In this document: positions 1 to 5,319 of the stretch, in pieces
Numbering within the stretch: the stretch's first letter is position 1
How the letters are laid out: each line of letters opens with the position of its first letter
Source: CAZSPL01 sp964608735
GTDB taxonomy: Bacteria > JAJVIF01 > JAPKYR01 > CAZSPL01
Direction: 5' to 3'
Length of the DNA: 6,575 nucleotides
Assembly: GCA_964608735.1 (NCBI GenBank)
Contig: CAZSPL010000213.1
Location: forward strand, 1 to 6,575
Notes under the pieces: generated by a model
Seen by the model: the letters and a program-made list of their open reading frames with translations, nothing else
What the model was told of the DNA's origin: nothing
Databases searched by the model: none
Position numbers and translations under genes: made by a program

Positions 1-614
1 TGCGTGAACTGGCACGAATGCCGCGCGGTGGGCTGGTCGCGACGGTAACACACCCCCGGCGCGACGACCTGTATCGGCGGACGGCGCGACATCATCGTGC
101 GTATCTGCACCGGCGATGTGTGCGACCGAAGCAGGTGCACGTCGTCGACGTACAGCGAATCGAACTGGTCGCGCGCCGGATGGTCGGCGAGAATATTCAG
201 CGCCTCGAAATTATGCCACTCCGTCTCAAGCTCCGGCCCTTCGACCACTTCGAATCCCATCGCCGTGAGAATATCGAGCATCAGATCGAGCGCCTTGGTC
301 ATTATATGAAGCCGCCCCGCGCGAACATCCTCTCCCGGCAGCGTGAAGTCTATCTCGCCCGATGATTCCTCCGCCGATGCAAGCTCCGCCTTCCTGCGCG
401 CGAGCGCATCTTCCGCCATCTTCTTCAGGCGGTTTATCTCCTGCCCGTATTTCGGTTTATCCTCGGGAGACAGATCCTTGATCATCGGCATCAGCTTGCT
501 TATGAGGCCCTTGCGTCCGACCAGGTGCACGCGCGCTTCCTCGAGTTCGGCGGGCGTACCCGCGCGGTCGATCTTCGCGATCTCAATCTGGATTTTGTTG
601 ATTTCGTCGAGCAT
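1..614 (-). CDS. pheS: Phenylalanyl-tRNA synthetase alpha subunit, N-terminal part (runs off left edge)
   Basis: Charges tRNA-Phe with phenylalanine as part of the cytoplasmic alpha2-beta2 PheST enzyme. The minus strand is open from an ATG at 614-612 to the window edge, giving 204 codons of a protein usually about 330-345 aa. Seen: an N-terminal helical, charged arm (about 1-85) with GRKG at 33-36, then the start of the class II catalytic core with HNFEALN (134-140), ADHPARD (143-149), LLRSHTSPVQIRTM (161-174) and the motif 2 region APGVCYRRD (185-193). Motif 3 lies outside the window. The start is supported by GGAG at 625-622 with 7-nt spacing, and by GRKG sitting at about the same distance from the start as the equivalent GKKG in E. 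coli PheS as I recall it. The frame stays open upstream to an ATG at 743, but that 43-codon extension crosses the terminator and is probably not translated. pheT would be expected further left. Expression is probably controlled by the attenuator upstream. Confidence 0.95.
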   Translation of the reverse strand, partial: MLDEINKIQIEIAKIDRAGTPAELEEARVHLVGRKGLISKLMPMIKDLSPEDKPKYGQEINRLKKMAEDALARRKAELASAEESSGEIDFTLPGEDVRAGRLHIMTKALDLMLDILTAMGFEVVEGPELETEWHNFEALNILADHPARDQFDSLYVDDVHLLRSHTSPVQIRTMMSRRPPIQVVAPGVCYRRDQPTARHSCQFT

Positions 615-637
615 CCGTATTCTCCAAACGCCGAAAA

Positions 638-661
638 TCGAAAAGCCCCTCAACCGAGGGG
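638..661 (-). terminator. Rho-independent terminator in the pheS leader (attenuator terminator)
   Basis: On the minus strand CCCCTC (661-656), a GGTT loop and GAGGGG (651-646) form a perfect 6-bp GC stem, followed by C and TTTT (644-641), then CGATTTT. It ends about 24 nt before the pheS start codon and just upstream of its Shine-Dalgarno site. It therefore lies between the promoter and the gene it would switch off, which is the position expected of an attenuator. It could instead be the end of an upstream transcript, but no upstream minus-strand gene is visible. Confidence 0.8.
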
Positions 662-735
662 AACATATCAAAGGCAATACTTTTCCCCGCGGTCCTCTAT
701 GAGTCGGAAAAGCTGAAAGGGAAAGTATTTTCGCC
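646..735 (-). promoter_or_regulatory. pheS transcription attenuator with mutually exclusive leader stems
   Basis: Four segments can be read in transcript order on the minus strand. Segment A (735-719) pairs with B (688-673): GGC/GCC, then AATACTTT/AAAGTATT, then CCC/GGG, 14 bp in all with a 3-nt and a 1-nt bulge. The 5' end of B, CCGCGGGGAA (692-683), can instead pair with C, TTCCCCTCGG (663-654), in 9 of 10 positions. C also supplies the 5' arm of the C:D terminator hairpin. A:B therefore permits termination, while B:C blocks it. Segment A lies within leader-peptide codons 5-10, and Phe codons 9, 11 and 13 lie in or just after it. A ribosome waiting there for Phe-tRNA would mask A and favour read-through into pheS. 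A ribosome reaching the stop codon at 699-697 would be expected to cover B and favour termination. This is the classical logic known from the E. coli pheM-pheST and pheL-pheA leaders. The pairing is seen by eye; the mechanism is inferred. Confidence 0.75.
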
Positions 736-747
736 ATGACCATGCAT
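697..747 (-). CDS. Phe-rich leader peptide of pheS
   Basis: A 16-codon reading frame that reads MHGHGENTFPFSFSDS and ends in TAG. Three of five consecutive codons are Phe (positions 9, 11 and 13: TTC, TTC, TTT). It would act in cis as a sensor of charged tRNA-Phe. The peptide itself probably has no function. Its codons overlap the 5' arm of the leader stem, as in the E. coli pheM leader. There is no Shine-Dalgarno sequence before the ATG. The predicted transcription start is only about 2-6 nt upstream, so translation would be leaderless or nearly so. It is too short for ordinary gene callers. The Phe count alone could be chance; the confidence comes from its place between promoter and terminator. 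Confidence 0.7.
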   Translation of the reverse strand: MHGHGENTFPFSFSDS

Positions 748-759
748 CTTCGAGAGGAG

Positions 760-788
760 ATTGTAACCTACAATGCGTGAGCCGTCAA
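760..788 (-). promoter_or_regulatory. Sigma70-type promoter of the pheS leader
   Basis: On the minus strand TTGACG (788-783) and TACAAT (765-760) are separated by exactly 17 bp. Each matches the consensus hexamers (TTGACA, TATAAT) at five of six positions. Transcription would start at about 753-749, immediately before the leader-peptide ATG at 747 and about 140 nt upstream of pheS. Confidence 0.8.
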
Positions 789-810
789 TCAGCGGTAAAA
801 GCAGGTTTGT

Positions 811-918
811 CTCGACTCATCACAGCGACGGGTGGCACCCCTTTACCGCGCTTACAGCATGCACTCGACTCATCACAGCGACGGGTGGCACCCCTTTACC
901 GCGCTTACAGCATGCACT
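811..918. repeat. 53-bp tandem repeat, two exact copies, running into the assembly gap
   Basis: Two identical 53-bp units occupy 811-863 and 864-916, and the first two bases of a third precede the Ns. After the gap, 1019-1028 reads CGACTCATCA, which is bases 3-12 of the unit, so the array probably spans the gap. Each unit contains the near-palindrome GGGTGGCACCC (830-840, 883-893). The period is not a multiple of three, and reading frames through the array are not credible genes. The sequence upstream of 811 does not continue the repeat, so 811 is the real left edge of the array. No function is evident; it could be a variable-number tandem repeat. Confidence 0.95.
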
Positions 919-1018
919 NNNNNNNNNNNNNNNNNNNNNNNNNNNNNNNNNNNNNNNNNNNNNNNNNNNNNNNNNNNNNNNNNNNNNNNNNNNNNNNNNN
1001 NNNNNNNNNNNNNNNNNN
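919..1018. other. Assembly gap (100 Ns)
   Basis: Exactly 100 Ns, the usual placeholder for a gap of unknown length. Both edges carry the 53-bp repeat sequence in matching phase, so the assembly probably broke on the repeat. The true number of units is unknown. Confidence 0.99.
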
Positions 1019-1051
1019 CGACTCATCAACAATGGCTATTGCGCGGGAAAG

Positions 1052-1083
1052 GGGTGGCCCTGCTCGCACAACCCATGCCACCC
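1052..1083. repeat. REP-like inverted repeat with 7-bp arms
   Basis: GGGTGGC (1052-1058) and GCCACCC (1077-1083) are perfect inverted arms around 18 bases. The arm resembles the GGGTGGCACCC core of the 53-bp unit nearby, so it may be a diverged member of the same repeat family. No function can be assigned. Confidence 0.5.
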
Positions 1084-1117
1084 TTCTCTATCTTTATAGA
1101 AAACAGGATCTCTGGTA

Positions 1118-1173
1118 GCCCCGGGTTGGCCGCATCCTTCTACCTCATTAATCAGATGCGGCCTACCCGGGGC
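1118..1173. repeat. Long hairpin with 19-bp arms
   Basis: The arms at 1118-1136 and 1155-1173 (outer sequence GCCCCGGGT) are reverse complements at 18 of 19 positions, with the single mismatch T1127 against A1164. They enclose an 18-nt AT-richer loop. No T-run follows on either strand, so it is not a standard Rho-independent terminator. The size and GC-rich arms fit a REP or palindromic intergenic element. The region 1019-1356 otherwise shows no gene that I can support. Confidence 0.85.
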
Positions 1174-1195
1174 GGGAGTATAAGCCCATAATCCC

Positions 1196-1285
1196 GGAGA
1201 CAGGCTCCGAAGCACGTATGGCACGAAACTTCGTAAAACCCTTCCACCCCATCCAAAAACAACGATCTCGAATTAGCCTGTCCCC
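1196..1285. repeat. 90-bp segment bounded by 11-bp inverted repeats (possible small non-autonomous element)
   Basis: GGAGACAGGCT (1196-1206) and AGCCTGTCCCC (1275-1285) are inverted with 10 of 11 matches and enclose 68 bp with no reading frame of interest. This resembles a miniature inverted-repeat or REP-associated element. I see no clear target-site duplication at its edges and no transposase in the window, so the class is uncertain. Confidence 0.45.
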
Positions 1286-1372
1286 AAGGCGTTCTCTTGC
1301 GCGGGCGCGGGGGGCATGGTAGCCTATTTACAGGAATAGAAACCAGCAATAGAGTTAAAGGAGGCCGAGATA

Positions 1373-1728
1373 GTGACAGCAAAAATTCTTGTCTTGATTC
1401 TGTTAATGATGGCTTTCAGATTTTGACCGGGTGTGAGGAATTACCGTTTTTAGACCAATGCATTAAGAAAGTGAATTAATTCAGTGATGTCGAGCTTGCT
1501 GGAATGAAAGAAGATTATTGTTTCAATTGGCTCGCGAGTGGCTATTGCATCCCCGAAAACTGCGTTGAGATGTTCAGCATTGAGCTACCGGGCTACTGCG
1601 AAAAGATTTCATTCCTTCAAACTGTATGCCAGGCCTGTCCCGGAAAGAGTGGTAGCAAATGGCGTAACGGAGCTTTGATAGGGATGTGCAACAAAGTAAA
1701 TGAAATCGACAAGGCTAAAAATTCATAA
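1373..1728 (+). pseudogene. Broken gene for a small Cys-rich lipoprotein
   Basis: A strong AAAGGAGG (1357-1364) sits 8 nt before a GTG at 1373. That frame encodes MTAKILVLILLMMAFRF, a typical signal peptide, but stops at 1424-1426. Restoring one T in the run TTTT (1421-1424) makes it continue as FRFLTGC, which ends in a textbook lipobox (LTGC), and joins it to the +1 frame. That frame runs to a TAA at 1477-1479 and then on without a stop to 1728. The mature product would have about ten Cys, including C-x2-W-x3-G-x-C (1519-1548) and a terminal C-x2-C (VCQAC). This spacing is partly like a ShK-type toxin domain, but the match is weak and I claim no family. The downstream frame has an ATG at 1504 but no ribosome binding site. 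The stop lies 18 nt before the next lipoprotein gene, suggesting a two-gene operon. A sequencing error could explain the frameshift but not the TAA as well. Confidence 0.6.
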
Positions 1729-1746
1729 TCCTGACAGGAGATGGCG

Positions 1747-3033
1747 ATGAAGAATACAACCGGACTTTTAATAATTCTGATATTCGCAATTACATTCGCC
1801 GCAAGCTGCTCCGATTCCAGAGAACGCGGGAGCTTGACCCGGAATCCAAGCGACATCGATCCGCCCTCTTTCACAAGTCTCGAATGGCCTGAAACCTGCA
1901 GCGTGCTTACCGATGGAAAACTGATAATTACCGGCACGCTATATTGTCCGGGAGATCCCGACCAGGAGACTCCTATTGCCCTATTTGTTTTTTCAGACCC
2001 ATGCGGAAGCTGTGGTGAGGAATCAATTGGGGAGTCGGGTGGTAAGAGCGAGCTTAATGCTGATGATATTCCCTATGTCAAAGAACTCGTCGACAAGGTA
2101 ACAGCCTATTTACGGAACAAGCGTCAGGGTCAGTCTAATAAGGAGAATGAGTTCCCGGAAGGTTGCCAAGCGTATTACTTATGGACATTCGAAAGCAATG
2201 AATATGAATACTTCCAATCTGAGAATGGGCGATTCCGCCTGGATTTTGACCAATGGTGCAGGTTCAATCCGGATGACGACATAATATTAATAATCGTCGG
2301 TATTGACTCCTACGGCCAGACGATAGAAGCTACTAATATTTATCGCGTTCCCCCCTATGAGGGGCCGGAAGTCACGGCCGCAACCTTGCAGGTTCGTCAA
2401 GAATATGGCGAAATGATGACCGAGTTCGGGCAGGCGATGCTCGATGTCCTTTCATATTATCCTGAAGATCACTATGTGGACATCAGCGCGATTCAGGCGA
2501 TGCGAGACCTTTACGAAGATGCATACATGGGGGGGCACATGATGGGGGGATATAAAGATCTCGGGATTGAGTTCGGGCTTCAGATGGATGACCTGGCGCA
2601 GGAGATCGAGGATGAGGATTTCCGGGAAGTTTTTATTGCGGCGACAGATTATATCGAAGAGCAATTTCTGATTACAGGCAAACTGGCAAAGGGGGCGCAT
2701 TTCCAACGCTTGTTCGCGGAAAGCGATCCGGTCCAGAATTTCTGGGACAGCGTGGATAAGCTCGATGCTTATTACAATACTTATCCAGTTACTGTTGAGC
2801 GAATCTCTCTACCTAATAACGGGCTAAGAGTTATTATCGACATCTACGACTCCATCGATGAAGAGACGCTTGCGCATATAATTATGGAGGGAACCGTTTC
2901 TAACCCACTGTCGGTTACGGGTTATATCAGGGAACATACAATCACTTCGAATGATTATTCACCCTATTTCCTTGAGATATTCGGTCTGCTGTGCGGGGAT
3001 CCGGGCGGCTATGCGCCGGTAATCGCACACTAA
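1747..3033 (+). CDS. Lipoprotein of unknown function (428 aa)
   Basis: I do not recognise the family. The start is the ATG at 1747, 6 nt after AGGAG (1736-1740); the ATG at 1741 directly abuts that site. Residues 1-20 form a lipoprotein signal peptide ending AAS before Cys21. Ser rather than Asp follows the Cys, which by the E. coli sorting rule would allow outer-membrane sorting. After a Pro/Ser-rich linker, about residues 40-200 look beta-rich and contain several Cys (for example CGSC), suggesting an extracytoplasmic, disulfide-stabilised Ig-like fold; this is inference. About 205-330 is strongly acidic and probably helical, with an odd Met/Gly stretch AYMGGHMMGGY at 259-269. The C-terminal part is mixed, with a late Cys. 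The gene is AT-richer than those to its right and shares this with the broken lipoprotein gene upstream, hinting at a common, perhaps acquired, origin. It may be cotranscribed with that gene. Confidence 0.85.
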   Translation: MKNTTGLLIILIFAITFAASCSDSRERGSLTRNPSDIDPPSFTSLEWPETCSVLTDGKLIITGTLYCPGDPDQETPIALFVFSDPCGSCGEESIGESGGKSELNADDIPYVKELVDKVTAYLRNKRQGQSNKENEFPEGCQAYYLWTFESNEYEYFQSENGRFRLDFDQWCRFNPDDDIILIIVGIDSYGQTIEATNIYRVPPYEGPEVTAATLQVRQEYGEMMTEFGQAMLDVLSYYPEDHYVDISAIQAMRDLYEDAYMGGHMMGGYKDLGIEFGLQMDDLAQEIEDEDFREVFIAATDYIEEQFLITGKLAKGAHFQRLFAESDPVQNFWDSVDKLDAYYNTYPVTVERISLPNNGLRVIIDIYDSIDEETLAHIIMEGTVSNPLSVTGYIREHTITSNDYSPYFLEIFGLLCGDPGGYAPVIAH

Positions 3034-3075
3034 TGCAAGGGCCGGACCAGCCTTTCTTTGAATAATTGCCATTTT

Positions 3076-3098
3076 CATTCCCCCGGATTGGGGGAATG
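3076..3098 (+). terminator. Perfect 9-bp stem-loop after the lipoprotein gene (possible terminator)
   Basis: CATTCCCCC (3076-3084), loop GGATT and GGGGGAATG (3090-3098) form a perfect GC-rich hairpin 42 nt after the stop codon. No T-run follows on the plus strand, so termination would be weak or non-canonical. It could instead protect the 3' end of the mRNA. Confidence 0.45.
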
Positions 3099-3117
3099 TG
3101 TCCATATGCCTTATAAT
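3088..3117 (+). promoter_or_regulatory. Candidate promoter for the 3150 lipoprotein gene
   Basis: A perfect TATAAT (3112-3117) lies 18 bp after a poor TTGGGG (3088-3093). Transcription would start near 3124, leaving about 25 nt before the ATG and including its GGAGG. The -10 is excellent. The -35 is weak and overlaps the hairpin above. Confidence 0.45.
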
Positions 3118-3149
3118 TATTATTCAATCTCCTCTGCTGGAGGCACAGG

Positions 3150-4037
3150 ATGCGCTTTAACAAGGCAGTCTATCTCCTATTAATACCTCTGATCGCCGTC
3201 GGTTTTTCCTGCGCCGAGAAACGCACCGACACACCCCTGCGTGAAGGCCAGGCATCCGGCCCCGAACGCGCCATCGACAAGCCGCTCAAGGCAGAACGTC
3301 TCACCGATGCCGACATCGCGGCCGCCGAAAACACCGCCGCCAACACCGGCCTCCTCGATTCGCCGGTTCTCCCGTTCGATACCGACATCCCCTGCGCATA
3401 CAAATTCACCCGCGATGCCATCGCCCTTGCCATGTGCAATTTCAAATTTACCGCCGTCGGCGATGAAGGCTACCTCGCCGACATCCAGTGGGCATTAACC
3501 CCCGATGCGAAGCAATGGGGCAATCAATCGATGACGAAATATTCCTTCGGCCCCGACCTCAGGCCGAAGCTCTACGCGCGAAGCATCATCGACAAAGTGG
3601 ACAAGAGCTACTCCATGGTGCAATCCAAAGATTTCACCGTCGACGACCCGTACGGCATCGAGCAGCGCGGACGCGGCATGGATGAATTCAAGCTTGTGGA
3701 AATCCAGCGCCCGCAAGACGATGCCTGGCCGTATACTTCCAACGAACTCGCGGAGATGGCCCTCATACTCGCCTGCGTCGACCCCGGCGCCGAGCTCGCA
3801 TCCGTGTGGACAGTCGATTTCGACAGGGCCGCCCTCGCGCGTATGACTCTCACTCTCAGGGGAGAGGAACCGTATATCCTCAACGAACAGCCCGCCACCA
3901 TGTCGGTGAAAAAATATGAATGCGCCATCGACGGCATGGCTGTCGGGACCTTTTTCGTCGATGAAAATGGCAGGCTCATCGCCGCCGACCTGCCCGGCGG
4001 AGTGCATGCCGAACTCATGGTCAATGTCGCGCCATAG
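3150..4037 (+). CDS. Lipoprotein of unknown function (295 aa)
   Basis: Start ATG at 3150 with GGAGG (3139-3143) 6 nt upstream. Residues 1-20 are a basic-hydrophobic signal peptide and Cys21 the likely lipidation site. The preceding VGFS is a loose lipobox (Gly at -3), so lipidation is probable rather than certain. A polar Pro/Ala-rich linker of about 50 residues precedes a globular part with Cys in IPCAYKF, ALAMCNF, ILACVDPG and YECAIDG, which could form disulfides in the periplasm or outside. The C-terminal end (GTFFVDENGRLIAADLPGG) has the look of a beta-hairpin pair seen in several periplasmic domains, but I cannot name a family. The codon use is rich in G and C at the third position, unlike the 1747 gene to its left and like the genes to its right. 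The gene ends 43 nt before the next reading frame, with no obvious terminator between. Confidence 0.8.
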   Translation: MRFNKAVYLLLIPLIAVGFSCAEKRTDTPLREGQASGPERAIDKPLKAERLTDADIAAAENTAANTGLLDSPVLPFDTDIPCAYKFTRDAIALAMCNFKFTAVGDEGYLADIQWALTPDAKQWGNQSMTKYSFGPDLRPKLYARSIIDKVDKSYSMVQSKDFTVDDPYGIEQRGRGMDEFKLVEIQRPQDDAWPYTSNELAEMALILACVDPGAELASVWTVDFDRAALARMTLTLRGEEPYILNEQPATMSVKKYECAIDGMAVGTFFVDENGRLIAADLPGGVHAELMVNVAP

Positions 4038-4047
4038 CGACCGGCAC

Positions 4048-4076
4048 TCGACTACATGCGCTTTACGTAATATACT
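4048..4076 (+). promoter_or_regulatory. Candidate promoter for the three-gene membrane/glycosyltransferase run
   Basis: TCGACT (4048-4053) and TATACT (4071-4076) are separated by 17 bp, matching the consensus hexamers at 4 and 5 positions. The predicted start, near 4083, falls between the two possible start codons at 4081 and 4087 of the next gene. This would make translation from 4087 almost leaderless. Confidence 0.45.
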
Positions 4077-4080
4077 TTCA

Positions 4081-4398
4081 ATGGTAATGATTCATAAGGT
4101 GTCGAAATTCTTCTGCTATACCGTGAGCGCCGGGTTTGTCGCTCTCGCCATGCTCTTCTTCGTATCCTCGGGGTTCAGTTACAAGGTTGTCCTGTGTATC
4201 GCCGTGGCGATACTGGCCTACGAATTCGCCGATTACCTCGACTATGTCAAAATAAAGAGCAACCGCGAAGCGAGAGAGCTCGAGCCCTGCCTCTATTGCA
4301 GGGCGACAGGAAAAGTGGGTAAAAGAAGATGCCCCATGTGCAGGGGGAAGGGTCACAGGACGGCGCCGGTTGATACATTTCGCCCGCCCATCACTTGA
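4081..4398 (+). CDS. Small membrane protein with a DnaJ-like zinc finger (105 aa)
   Basis: Two closely spaced hydrophobic segments (about 10-32 and 34-52) probably form a helical hairpin. A charged linker with KIKSNREARELE leads to a C-terminal CLYCRATG (70-77) and CPMCRGKG (84-91). These two CxxCxGxG-type repeats resemble half of the DnaJ/tryptophan-RNA-binding attenuator-inhibitor zinc finger, so Cys70, 73, 84 and 87 would bind one zinc. By the positive-inside rule (basic linker and tail) the finger should face the cytoplasm. A role in protein folding or in contact with a partner is inference only. No Shine-Dalgarno is visible before ATG 4081 or ATG 4087, and the start is uncertain; a near-leaderless start at 4087 is possible given the upstream promoter. 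The frame extends further upstream into the 3150 gene, but that part is a shadow. The next gene starts 26 nt after the stop, which suggests cotranscription. Confidence 0.75.
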   Translation: MVMIHKVSKFFCYTVSAGFVALAMLFFVSSGFSYKVVLCIAVAILAYEFADYLDYVKIKSNREARELEPCLYCRATGKVGKRRCPMCRGKGHRTAPVDTFRPPIT

Positions 4399-4424
4399 CC
4401 GGGAAAACCGGTCGGAGGGAAAGA

Positions 4425-5297
4425 ATGGCCTCGTACAGAAAAATCATCCATCTATTCGCGCTGATTGTTTTCATCGGCATCATCGCCGGATGCGGCGGCC
4501 GTGAAGCGCAGCGCATCGAGGGCATCAAGCAGCAGATTACACTGCAGTACAACGCCGAGCTGCGAATTCAGAATATCGAAGGGGAAGGCCTCGCGCTCGA
4601 TGCGACGCAGATATACGACATCTCCACGCGCATCTCCGAGGGACACCGCATCGTCGGCGTGCGCATCGGAGACAAGAAAATAAAATATGAAGTCATCGGC
4701 GCGAAAGAATATGAATACCTCGAGGAACAGGATTCCGTGCGCCTCAAGCTCGACGTCGGGCAGGAATACCTCCCCGACCAGGCGGGGCGGTTCCGCCTTC
4801 GCCTGACCAGCGACACCCCGCTGACACGCACATCGAGCGGCGTGTTCCGGAAGAAACTCACATTCACGCCTACCCCGGTATGGGCGCTCGTCGAGGATGC
4901 AAAGAGTCCCGACGGCTTCACCCCCATAGAATTGAATGAACCCGACCTCGGCTACATAACCCTCCACACCACCGGCGCATTCGGCGAGAAACAGCCGCCG
5001 GGCGGAAGCCGCGCGCGCGACAGGATGAAAATGGTCTATGAAATTCCCTCCGACATCACCACCCTCCAGCCGCTCACATTCACCTATTTCCCCTCCCGCT
5101 CGCAGTTCTACTTCGGCACCGCGCTCACCTGGATCATCACCCGCCTCCTCTGGATGCTGCTCGGTATCGTGCTCTATGTCTGGTGGCTCAAATCACGTAA
5201 AGAAGCGAAGAAACATCTGATGACGCGTAAACGCGATGCGAAAAAAGAACCGCACGGGCAGATCCCGCACCCGCCTAAGGAGCCGGAAAAGAGCTGA
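4425..5297 (+). CDS. Lipoprotein with a C-terminal transmembrane helix (290 aa)
   Basis: I do not recognise the family. ATG 4425 follows GGAGGG (4414-4419) by 5 nt; a TTG at 4395 in the same frame overlaps the previous stop and has no ribosome binding site. Residues 1-22 form a signal peptide with a canonical lipobox IAGC, Cys23 being the lipidated residue. The middle (about 30-225) is a beta-rich periplasmic region without Cys. A hydrophobic, Trp-rich helix (about 231-254) follows, then a strongly basic tail ending in HPPKEPEKS. The result would be a protein tethered by a lipid at its N-terminus and by a helix at its C-terminus, with the periplasmic domain between and the basic tail in the cytoplasm. 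This double anchoring holds it at the inner membrane. It lies 26 nt after the zinc-finger membrane protein and 22 nt before the glycosyltransferase, so the three probably act together at the inner membrane. Confidence 0.8.
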   Translation: MASYRKIIHLFALIVFIGIIAGCGGREAQRIEGIKQQITLQYNAELRIQNIEGEGLALDATQIYDISTRISEGHRIVGVRIGDKKIKYEVIGAKEYEYLEEQDSVRLKLDVGQEYLPDQAGRFRLRLTSDTPLTRTSSGVFRKKLTFTPTPVWALVEDAKSPDGFTPIELNEPDLGYITLHTTGAFGEKQPPGGSRARDRMKMVYEIPSDITTLQPLTFTYFPSRSQFYFGTALTWIITRLLWMLLGIVLYVWWLKSRKEAKKHLMTRKRDAKKEPHGQIPHPPKEPEKS

Positions 5298-5319
5298 TTT
5301 CGCGGTATTGTGAAATGCC

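Noticed and set aside
683..700. T-box riboswitch in the pheS leader (minus strand AGAGGACCGCGGGG)
   Set aside because: It resembles the T-box core but lacks the UGGN before ACCGCG by one base, and the transcript is too short for a specifier-loop domain. The Phe leader peptide explains the same bases better.
773..1191. Open reading frames through the 53-bp repeat and the Ns
   Set aside because: They are artefacts of a non-coding repeat and of Ns read as unknown residues. The period is not a multiple of three, and frames in several phases are equally open.
1327..1355. Promoter TTTACA-17 bp-TAGAGT for the lipoprotein pair
   Set aside because: The predicted start, near 1362, falls inside the ribosome binding site at 1357-1364, so the transcript would lose it. 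The -10 is also weak.
1019..1370. tRNA or other standard RNA gene in the intergenic region
   Set aside because: No cloverleaf, TTCGAnnC-type T-arm or CCA end could be traced. The palindromes present have the wrong geometry.
1036..1382. Minus-strand frames of 62 and 76 aa between the gap and the lipoprotein pair
   Set aside because: They cross the inverted repeats, have no ribosome binding site and show no protein-like composition or recognisable motif.
1297..1479. 60-aa plus-strand frame from TTG 1297 as a separate gene
   Set aside because: It begins in repeat-derived sequence without a ribosome binding site. Its second half is better explained as the shifted body of the broken lipoprotein gene.
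3495..4024. Long minus-strand frames opposite the 3150 lipoprotein gene (170 and 138 aa)
   Set aside because: They are shadows created by the GC-biased third positions of the plus-strand gene, which has a signal peptide and a ribosome binding site.
4452..4967. 171-aa minus-strand frame opposite the 4425 gene
   Set aside because: It is a shadow frame. The plus-strand gene has a good ribosome binding site, lipobox and membrane helix, while the minus frame has none of these.
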